Assembly: GCA_030765065.1 (NCBI GenBank)
Contig: CM060990.1
Span: 277,105,341-277,169,340 of the forward strand
Source of the DNA: Deroplatys truncata
Lineage: Eukaryota > Arthropoda > Insecta > Mantodea > Mantidae
Reading direction: 5' to 3'
DNA length: 64,000 nt
Shown here in pieces: positions 55,539 to 64,000 of this stretch; position 1 is the first letter of the stretch, and each line of letters opens with the position of its first letter. A model generated the notes under the pieces. It made no database searches, was not told where the DNA came from, and saw only the letters and a list, made by a program, of their open reading frames with translations. The position numbers and the translations under genes were made by a program.

Positions 55539-58381
55539 TACTATACAAACAAGTTTAGAGGTGAGAATCCAATTTCTGTAATGTAAAGCTAAGTTAGAAT
55601 TTAAGGGGAGACTAAATGGCAAAAATTGCCAAAATATGATGTTTTGAGGGGTTTTTTTTTTTTTTTTTTTTTGCAGTCTTATTAATTGGAATTTCCTCTT
55701 TATTTATATATATATAAAACGAACAATACTTATATTTTAAATAAATTTTTAAAAATTATACTGCATTTGCCATTTTGTACTGTGAATTCCGCACCACTTC
55801 ACATAAAGAAACTCCTATACACCTCGTAGTAGAGAGGTAAGCTTTATTCAATTTTAGGGGAAGTTTCACTCTACAAATGGGTACTATTGTTAAAATATAG
55901 CAGCTTTTGTGTGCTCAAGCCATGTGGTTTCTTTCTTTGCAAATATATGTAAGTATGTTTTCTCCATTTTTGCTTTGAGCAACTTTTTCTGTGAATGACA
56001 TCTTTTGGTATAAATGACCCATTTTCTCAGAAACTATTAAAAATAGCTAAATTAAACTTTGGGATGATACCAACAACCTTTTAAACCTGTTGTGGATCTA
56101 CTTTGCTGTTACTCAGATTGATGGTTATTATTTAAAAGATTATTGCTGATAAGTTTTAATTAAAAGATGGTATAATTGAGAAAAAAATCCTATTTTCTTT
56201 AATAAGTAATTTCATTCAATAAGAGTAGATCAGTGAACTTAGAAGGTATTCATCTAAAGCTGTAAAAATTTCAGCCTGGTATCTTAAATAGTTCTGAGAT
56301 AATAGGTCATGCAGATTGGTGGGATTGGGCTTTTAATCCTTCCTTAAAGGCAGTTGAATTTGAAGGTTCAAGGTAAATCTCCATTAACTCCATTTTGCAA
56401 AATGATAGCATGGGTTTTAATTTTCCAAGGAAACCTAACTATTTTTCACTTTTCTTTATTGCTTTGGGCTAATGCTTAGATGTTGCTGAATAAAATATTT
56501 ATGAAAATTATAAATAAATTATTCTGGCTAAAATATTTAAGAATGGCCATAAAGAATAACACCTAATATTTGTTGTATTCTCCTCTGATCTCTTGAGAAA
56601 GAACTAATGCTAAATGAATAGAAATTATATTACATCTATAAATACAGCAGAATAAATTAATAATTACATGATCATAATATTAGTATTTGTGTTAGCCTCC
56701 TTGGTTCAGGTAATAAAGTATTAAAACTAATAAATGAGAAGGGTGTTTCATCACATGAGGCTTAAACCATCAATCAAGTTCACCTGACTCTTCTTGAGCA
56801 TAAAGTCACATTGCACCTTTGCTGATAAGCTCTATGAGATGTTTCTGTATCATCCCACTTTCACATAATACCAAACAATTGCTTTTTAAGCTTTATGTGG
56901 CTATTTTACATTTATAAAAGATTATTAATGGTGGTTAGTGACAGGAAGGTATAAATGTGTTACAAGAAACATCAAAGCAGAGGAACACATTTTTGGGAAA
57001 AGAGTCTATGTATTCATGAAAGACTATCATCTTCAGATTGTATAGTTACCAAAAACCTAAGAATAGCTGATGCACTTAGTATATCTATGGTAGCAGCCCT
57101 TGGTGGTGTCGTATATTAGCATTCCTCTATGATATAATGCCACTCACTATTAAGATTCAGTCAATGAGTAATTTTTCATGAGGGTATCAGGAAAGAGGGA
57201 CTTGTTTAACAAAAGAAACAGAATAGATTTATGAACCTGGAATCATATGTAGGAAGAATTAATATTTTAATAGCAGCATAGAAGAAAAGGAAAGCAAAGA
57301 CATCTTGAACAAGTAGTGCTTTTAGCTGTTTTACAAACTTAGGGTCAGTTTTAAAAACTACTAATAAGTTGCCAATAGACTTATTACCTGGATTTCTTAC
57401 TATCAGCATTCTACAATCTGCAGAGAACATCATCTACAAGACATGTTTGTTGATAAGTTAGGTATTCCGTATTTGCTGCTGGCAATAAGTCTGTTCTGCT
57501 GTAAATCTAGCTTTCTGTTCACATATAATTTTGCAGTGTGTTGTGTGCTTTCCATTAACTACTGAAATAATATAGTTGTAATGAAAAACAATGTATGACG
57601 TAGTTCTGGTGAATTCATGGATTCATGATATCAATGGTCAATTAATAGTAGGCTTGATAGTCATAGAGTTATTATCCTTCACCTGTATAATTAGAGCCAA
57701 TACAAACTTCAGAATTGCACAAAAATATTAAATGACATAATACCCTTGCGTTGGCTTCAAAGTAATGTATACAATGGAAGATCAATAAAAGTCCCACAGT
57801 TGTATGTTAAACCAACCAGAGTCCACCAGTTATAAACAATAAATTTTGGAATGTAACTGGTATTCTGTTTTTGATGTTTATAAACCTGAATTTTAATCAA
57901 AAGGGTATGACAATGTGTTAATTTGCAAGGCAATGGAATATTGTGTTGCAGTGTGAAGTCTGACGTTGTAAAACAATAACAGTGACAGTAGTGCAAAAAT
58001 GCAAATGTGGTGAACAATAAAATACCAAAAAACAAGGCACAAACATGGAAGAATGAAAATGTTGAACTTTAAGAAAATTATGTGAACTTTGTTCTTTCAT
58101 ACAGAAATGTGCAGATAGTGTTTCCATTGTTAAGTACTTTTCACAGGATGACACAATTAACAATGCTATTACAATAACTTTTTATACAAACAGTGATTGT
58201 TAAAATGTCATATTCATAACACTTTCTTTGCAAGGGAATTTTTCATTTTTGTTTTAAATTTACTCGTTACTCTCATTTACTGAATGGGAAATATGTGACT
58301 GATTGCTTTTCCCTTGTAGTCCTCAAATGCACATTATCATCTTTGGACTGCAAACTTCAAAATAAATTGATGGTCTTTATG

Positions 58382-58414
58382 AAAAAAAAAAAAATAATAA
58401 TAATAATAATAATA
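58382..58414. repeat. A-run followed by (AAT)n
   Basis: About 13 adenines followed by seven or eight AAT units, seen directly. It may be the A-rich tail of an old retroposed sequence on the plus strand; no body was recognised upstream. Confidence 0.85.
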
Positions 58415-60205
58415 CCCTTGCAGAGGTGCAGGTTGTCATTACAGGTTAGTACTAGCTGGTTCATTGCTACCATAATCACTGTTCCTCAATGGCTAAAATA
58501 TCACAGATATCTTCTTCATTATAATTATATAAGGCTACTAACAAGAGCATACCAGAAAGTGTAACTATTCAATTAGATTCAAAATTTGCACATATCATGC
58601 AGCATCACTTCTAATTACATTGGCAAAATATTAGGTGCAGTCAATTATCATCTCCTGTATGGGGCAGTTTTTATTCCGCAAGTATGTATAACATCAGTGT
58701 ATTACAAATGAATTGCCATAGCATAGTGTATATCATGACAGCCTACCAATTGGTCCTCTCCTTTCACTCATGGTTTAAGTTGTGTTGAAGTCATACTTCC
58801 TTTAAATGTTGCATTATATTTTCATATGGTTTATTGTGTTTAATTTTCTTTTCCTTTTTTTTTTTTTAATTTTTGTATACAAACTCATTTCCAAAATATC
58901 CCAATCTCAAAATTAAATGCTGCTTTACTTGTAACACAAACAACTGTTTGCTGTAAATAGCATTTCACTTTCAGTTTTTGGTTTTATTTCCTTTCATTTT
59001 TTCAAATGTTAAAAAAAAGAGGAACAAATTCATCACATTTTCAAAGAAAGAAAAAGAGAAAGGAAATAAAATGCTAAACAGATCCATAAAATAGGGATAC
59101 TTGGACCAATTTTTAAAGAACATTTTAAGTTTCCAAATTTTGTAGATTTCAGCCCCAGGTTTAGATTTATATTCTCTGCCTATAGTAATATACAGTATGA
59201 ATCTAAAACAACCAGAAACAATACTGCTACAACAACTCACTTCCTGAACAGGAAACAATAATTTCCAAATCTAATATTGTGACAGTGTAATTAGAAGGGA
59301 TTCTGCAGAATTAAATACCTTCCATTTTGTCACTCAGAAAATGTTAAATGAAAATTTAAAAGTGCTTATGAAGTACAGAAGTTGGAACCAAGAAGTATGG
59401 AAATTTTCATATAGGCTTTTATGACAATTATAATGAAATTAATTATATCAGAAAGGTTGAATACCTCTTTTATTTTTAAATGTTTAATGGTTTGGATAAC
59501 TATTTCTCTTGTAAGGGGTTTTTCATCTTTATTGTTTCAAGCATCAATATGAAAATAATTTATTTGATAGGCTATATTTAAAGCTAAATGTTATTTAACA
59601 ACTTGGATAAATAATTTAATTATAAACAGGGGTAATTAATGGATCTTTACTTTCTATGCTAATCATTCTTTTTTATTCCAATTTTGTCCATAAAGCATAT
59701 GTATGCTTGAACACAGTGGTGTCTCTCATAAAGAGTGAAAAGTAAAGGTAGCCAGGCTGAAAATAAATAAATTTAAAAAATGTAAATTTTGGCAAGGGAT
59801 TCTCATTTGTTGTGCAGTTTATGAAGTACACAGTGGTGACACTAGTCAAATTCAAAATGGTATTTTTGAAGAAATTACATTTATTGGCAGGTTTACTATA
59901 CAGAAGAAAACATGATTTATAGAATGACAACATGACTTCCACTGGATAAGTTTATCTGTAGTAAATCTATCAGTAAGCTTATTGGGTTATTATGGAACAA
60001 CAAAGGCGTGTTTATATGAATTGAAGGAAAAGGTTGGATATACAGTTCCAAATGAACTTCATTTCAGGTTATAATAAATTTAATATTGATAATCCAAATG
60101 ACACTGTGTAGTATTTAATTTGTAGTTTTGGTTTCATTATTTTTTTTGCTTTACTTTGTATTATTTATTCTATTATTATGATTATGATTGTTATTGTTAT
60201 TAATA

Positions 60206-60222
60206 TATATATATATATATAT
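60206..60222. repeat. (AT)n microsatellite at the truncation point of LINE-C copy 3
   Basis: A run of AT dinucleotides abuts the first base of LINE-C homology (AACAACATCC). Such AT-rich stretches are common at 5' junctions of truncated LINE insertions. Confidence 0.9.
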
Positions 60223-61540
60223 AACAACATCCAAATTCCAGGACTTCTTTTTGCAGATGACCTAGTGGTAGGATCTATTACAGTAAGTGGTTTAAAACAA
60301 TCATTACAAGCAATTGATGTATATTGTAAAGAATGGAGGTTAAAAGTGAATCAAGAGAAAACACAGATTGTGGTTTTCAAAAAGGGGGAAAATTAGGCAA
60401 ATATGAAAAGTGGAAGGGAGAGAATAAAGATTACAGGGTAGTGCGTGACTGTATCTATTTAGGAGTAAAAATAGATGGAGGTAATAAATGGGAGAAACAA
60501 AAGAAGTTTGCATTGGCAAAAGGTAAAGGGGCGATGGCAGCAATTAGAAGCTGCAAATATAAAGTACCTAATATAAATGTTAAATGGCTGGAAAAAGTTT
60601 ATGAGATGGTTGCGGAGGCAAAAATGATGTATGGTATAGAAATATGGGGATTAGATAGAGGATGGGAATGTATAGATGTGGTGCACAGGATGTTCTATAG
60701 AGAAATACTAGGGCTACCGAAGTCAATTGTAAGACAGGTAGCACAATTAGAGATGGGCAGGGTGCCAACTAAGGGGAAGATAATGGAAAGAGCTTTGAAA
60801 TTTTGGTTCAAAAGTTTAAATCTAGAAAAAAGTAATGTGTTAAGACAATGTATTGAATACCAAGCTTAATGAATGATGGATGGGTAAGTAAATTACGGAA
60901 TATTTTGGAAAAAAATGGGTTAGAAGATATATGAAGAAGGAGAGAAAATAACGTAAAACATTTTTGGAAAAAGGCAAGAAAAAGACTGGAAGATATAGAA
61001 ATACAAATCATGTTCAGTGAGATTGCCAAAAAGAGCTCATTAGTTTATTATAGGCCAATGAAAAATACATGGGGTAGGGAAAAATATATAGACATAGTAA
61101 ATAAAGAAGAGAGAGAATCTATTTCATGGTTAAGAACCGGAGCATGGAGGCTAAAAGGGCTAAGACAGGGTGTTCCTCAGAACCAATGTGCGATAAGTGG
61201 TGGTAATGAAGACATTGAACACATAGTATTTAAGTGCCAAGGAACAGAAAATTGGAGAAAAGAATTTTTTAATAAGAAGTGGTTGAAGGGGGATAGAAAT
61301 ACACTTATAATTGAAATGATATGCAAGGACGCTAGAAGCATTGGACAGTTTTTGTGTAAAGTAAAAAATAAATGGCTTTGGACAGTGGAAAGAGAACAGT
61401 AAGAGGTAGTGCATCTTACTTTGAATGGAAAACTATGAAATTGTAAAATGTAAATAAACTATAGTGATTGTCTACTGAATAAGTGACCAGGGTCAAAATG
61501 CAGTAGACAATCAAATTTGTAAAACTCTCTTAGTAAACTC
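60223..61540 (+). mobile_element. LINE-C copy 3, 5'-truncated
   Basis: Homology begins at the palm-ADD block (QIPGLLFADDLVVGSITVSG), corresponding to about 52553 in the long copy, and runs to the stop after NKWLWTVEREQ. The 3' UTR lacks roughly 110 bases, including one repeat unit, compared with the long copy, and ends near AGTAAACTC. It has its own frame breaks (for example GGGGGAAAATTAGG, one base shorter than in the long copy). Identity to the long copy looks high across about 1.3 kb, so both may derive from the same subfamily. Confidence 0.95.
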
Positions 61541-62129
61541 TATATATGTTTTTTGTTTTAATTTGTTTTACAACTCTGCACATCTGATACAGAGCACTTT
61601 AGTAGCTTAAAGACTAATCATAATGCAATTTAAATTACAATATATATGGTATATAATATTATAGTGATTGATTTACAATATAAAATAACAACCATAAAAA
61701 GCTTTTGTTCTCTCTTAAAAGTATTGAACTTCTTTTCTGATATTATATTGCTGGGAAAAGTATTACATTCTTTATTGCTGTAAAATAAAAGGTAGGTTCT
61801 CCATTTTTCATTAATGTTGTGTTGGCTATATAGTAATGTTATGCATACATTCTTTTAACCTTTTTTAAACATGTATATAGATTTGCATGAATATGTATGA
61901 ATTTCTTGACAGTTGAAAGAAGAGCTGTTTTATTTGAAAATAGAACTATCTCTAATATACCTAGGTACCAGATATGGAATGCCCAGTTCTTTAAATAATT
62001 GTCTATAAGGTAACTGTTATGTGTTCATTTTATTAGGATCAATTAAGCATGTTGTTTAGATTCATTACAATAAATTTAATACTTATTTACAACAGTGTAA
62101 AAAAGAGGTAATCCAATATATAGATATTT
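61541..62129. other. Unassigned 590-bp spacer between inverted LINE-C copies
   Basis: AT-rich. The minus strand has a stop-interrupted reading with NWAFHIWYLGILEIVLFSNK and FIHIHANLYTCLKKVKRMYA, which looks protein-like (perhaps the end of a LINE ORF2) but not assignable. There is no clear terminus. Confidence 0.4.
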
Positions 62130-62465
62130 ATTTTTATTTATTGTGCTAAGAGATTTACAATTTGATTGTCTACTGAACTTTGACCCTGACCACTCATTCT
62201 GTAGACAATCACTACAGTTTATTTACATTTTACTATTTCTCGTCAATAAATTATCTTGTTTCAGTTTTTCATGTTCCCATTTCCATTTGTTTTTCACTTT
62301 TCACTTATTTGATTACTTTACCATCACACATTCACCATAGTTTTCCATTCAAAGTAAGATACACTACCTCTTACGTTTCTCTATCCACTGTCCAAAGCCA
62401 TTTATTTTTTACTTTACATAAAAACTGTCCAATGCTCCTAGCGTCCTTGCACATCATTTTGATTA
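62130..62465 (-). mobile_element. LINE-C copy 4, 3' end in reverse orientation
   Basis: Minus-strand sequence matches the 3' end of LINE-C: the complement of CACAATAAATA tail at the left, repeat unit, and then coding for KNKWLWTVDRET-like end up to DARSIGQFL at the right. It lies about 590 bases from copy 3 in opposite orientation and 363 bases upstream of the last RECK exon. Confidence 0.92.
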
Positions 62466-62828
62466 TAAGTATAGTAATCTACTGTGTACTACAGTATACT
62501 ATTTGGTATATTATGTAGTAGTGAAAATATAATGAAGCAAAACCACCTTAGTATTTCATTATGTTTACAGAATAGAAACCTTTCATTTCTCAGTAATTCA
62601 AGAGCCCTACAGACTCTCTGCCTTATTTTGAACTTTTTTCTATAGTATTTCTGAGGTTTATACTCAGACATATCATCACCAAATCATACCTTCAGCATAC
62701 ATTCTGGCATGCTGATTAGATATTATTAAAGTTCAAGGACATGACATACCATCCATTATTAATAAAATATTGACTCTTATGATTCCTACTAAGACCACTA
62801 AATACATTAGTTTTATATCTGTTTTCAG

Positions 62829-63488
62829 GTCAACTGTGCTAATACAGGTCTAGTGTGCGGAATAGATGGAGAAACATACACTTCAGAATGTGCTGCACAT
62901 GCCAATAGAGTGAGTGTAGACTACCAAGGTCCTTGTATGGTTGTAGGACTGATTGGAGATCAAGCCAATCCAAAATGCAGTAATGATGCTGTTAAATGCT
63001 CACGTCTGGCAAACTCAAACTGTTTAGGTGTCACTCCACCAGGAGCTTGCTGTCCAGTATGTGGGGGAGCATTCAGACTGCTCTACAGTCATAAACAAGT
63101 AGACAGAGCTCTGTTCACTCTGCGTGGAAATGCTATCAGTGCTCTGACTGTAGGAGCCATTTTAGAAGCCTTGGAACGTCAAGTGCAGGTTGCAGAATGT
63201 GCAGTGCGAGGCTATCTCACCATAGAATTAGACCTCTTTGTACTTGTTGAAGCCATTGGTGGAAATCCTCCATCAGAACTACAACTTGAGGCTTGTGTAA
63301 GGGAAGCAGAGAAATTAGCTAGTTTAGTGCAGAGGTCTAGTCCACGAGTTCTAAGTGAGCTTAGTCTTAGTTCACTTACCACTGCAACAGTAATACATGC
63401 ACCAATGAAAGGCACTGCAGTCTCATCAAGTTCAATAAAATGGCTTGTTGTTATTTTTCTACTAGGACATGGATATTTTTATACATAA
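62829..63488 (+). CDS. RECK: RECK terminal exon: Kazal-like domain 3, C-terminal domain, GPI signal
   Basis: The acceptor TCTGTTTTCAG ends at 62828, and the exon starts in phase 0 (VNCANTGLVCGIDGETYTSE). Kazal-like 3 spans residues 3-36 of the exon (C-x6-C-x10-C, GPC end), matching vertebrate RECK CGHNGETYSSVCAAYSDRV. Then come CLGVTPPGACCPVCGGAFRL (family PPGACCPLC), a helical VLEILQK-like stretch (ALTVGAILEALERQVQVAEC) and ELQLEACVREAEKLASLVQR, matching vertebrate LQIEACNKEAEKIESL. The last 17 or so residues are hydrophobic (IKWLVVIFLLGHGYFYT) after a small-residue run AVSSSS, as for GPI attachment. Stop TAA 63486-63488. 219 codons; no breaks. Confidence 0.97.
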   Translation, partial: VNCANTGLVCGIDGETYTSECAAHANRVSVDYQGPCMVVGLIGDQANPKCSNDAVKCSRLANSNCLGVTPPGACCPVCGGAFRLLYSHKQVDRALFTLRGNAISALTVGAILEALERQVQVAECAVRGYLTIELDLFVLVEAIGGNPPSELQLEACVREAEKLASLVQRSSPRVLSELSLSSLTTATVIHAPMKGTAVSSSSIKWLVVIFLLGHGYFYT

Positions 63489-64000
63489 TTGTTTTCATCT
63501 CCAAGAGCTCCCTTTTCTACAAAGTAATAAAATTGGAAAAATTAAAGGCACAAATGAATGCACTGATCATTCCACTGCTGCTGAAAATGCCTGACCACCA
63601 CATAAATGTTTTAAGTTTAAGGTTGCTTATACTGAGCTCAAAGTAATTGTTTTATTTGTCATCTGTAGTGCTCATAGTGCATGCTGAACTAGTCTATTAT
63701 TTGCATGATGCAAGATTTACAATTCATATACTGTCAAAGCACCTGTGTTGAGTCTCTAATCACCAAAAACATATAAGTTGGCTGCTTTGCAACAAAAATG
63801 CATGATGATTTGTAAATTTAGGTAATGGAAAACTTTGGCATAATGGTGTATTACCCATTATTTAACATTATTTTAGGCAAGAATATCTGCTAAAAGTCAT
63901 GAATATTTCAGTTTTTTTATGTGACTCATTTAAATAAATATGAAGTTTAACATCTGTGATTATGAAAATATCATATTTACTGAACAGCAAAGCTTTTGGA
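63489..64000 (+). other. RECK: RECK 3' UTR candidate and downstream flank
   Basis: AATAAA is at 63526-63531, 38 bases after the stop, and a second AATAAA is at 63933-63938. Either could direct cleavage; the second leaves a 450-base UTR. No further gene was recognised to the window end. Confidence 0.55.

Larger units (their letters stand above)
55541..60222. other. Unassigned AT-rich intron sequence, about 4.7 kb
   Basis: No recognisable genes or elements. Simple sequences seen: a T-run at about 55651-55672, an (AT)n run near 55706-55716, A13(AAT)n at 58382-58414 and (AT)n just before LINE-C copy 3. The small open pieces near 57206-57433 (minus), 58295-58564 (plus) and 58971-59258 (minus) have skewed hydrophobic composition and look like chance. 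Confidence 0.5.
20809..62828 (+). other. RECK: RECK intron of about 42.0 kb
   Basis: The donor GTATGT at 20809-20814 and the acceptor TCTGTTTTCAG ending at 62828 pair two exons of the same gene in phase 0. The joined junction reads GPCL then VNCANTG, matching the short CQPFC spacer between Kazal-like domains 2 and 3 in vertebrate RECK. The intron is largely transposon and LINE sequence on both strands. No other exon-like piece of RECK was recognised within it, as expected if nothing is missing between the two domains. Confidence 0.85.

Noticed and set aside
55651-55672. Long T-run as the poly-A tail of a minus-strand retrogene
   Set aside because: No coding or SINE body was recognised on the minus strand below it; a simple T-run is the cautious reading.
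58971-59258. Minus-strand frame rich in Phe and Lys
   Set aside because: Low-complexity AT-driven frame without motifs.

Overview
The window is AT-rich animal DNA, almost certainly from an insect. It is nearly all intron and transposon. The only host gene I can support is the 3' part of RECK (reversion-inducing cysteine-rich protein with Kazal motifs), + strand. One exon at 20681-20808 encodes most of Kazal-like domain 2. The terminal exon at 62829-63488 encodes Kazal-like domain 3, the C-terminal domain and a GPI-anchor-type hydrophobic tail. Both exons have good splice sites and join in phase 0, so the intron between them is about 42.0 kb. Bases 1-20680 are probably an upstream RECK intron; I found no earlier RECK exon there.

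Layout: 1-2.5 kb, CGBP1-like hAT remnant (-). 4.0-5.6 kb, RNase H-bearing LINE piece (-). 5.9-18.4 kb, a Russian-doll nest: an old LINE (LINE-A, -) is split by a Tigger/pogo element (6654-16527) and a mariner (16554-17876); the Tigger is split by a second LINE (LINE-B, -, about 7331-15077); LINE-B is split by a hAT (9598-11882) with a perfect 8-bp target duplication. 19.3-20.2 kb, DUF7869-like remnant. Then RECK exon 1 of 2.

Inside the 42-kb intron, in order: mariner-2 carrying a probable solo LTR; an IS630/Tc1-like N-terminal fragment; a Tc1/mariner element with DUF4817-type N-terminus and about 190-bp inverted repeats; piggyBac A split by piggyBac B, itself split by an unidentified 1.8-kb insert; a LINE-C 3' fragment; piggyBac C split by a 772-bp internally deleted DUF4817-type element; a Tc1 element with three in-frame TGA codons and no frameshift; an RTE-like LINE fragment; LINE-D split at the centre of a 20-bp palindrome by another DUF4817-type element; mariner-3 with two in-frame stops; a long LINE-C copy (about 49.0-54.04 kb) with a 2A-like NPGP motif; mariner-4; about 4.7 kb of unassigned AT-rich sequence; two more LINE-C pieces in opposite orientation; then the last RECK exon.

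The transposons do not form a pathway with RECK. They record successive insertions whose order can be read from who interrupts whom. No CRISPR array, rRNA, tRNA or bacterial-type operon was seen. Lineage below insect is a guess: the large intron and the mixture of mariner, Tc1, piggyBac, hAT and several LINE clades would fit a large-genome hemimetabolous insect such as a cockroach, termite or orthopteran.
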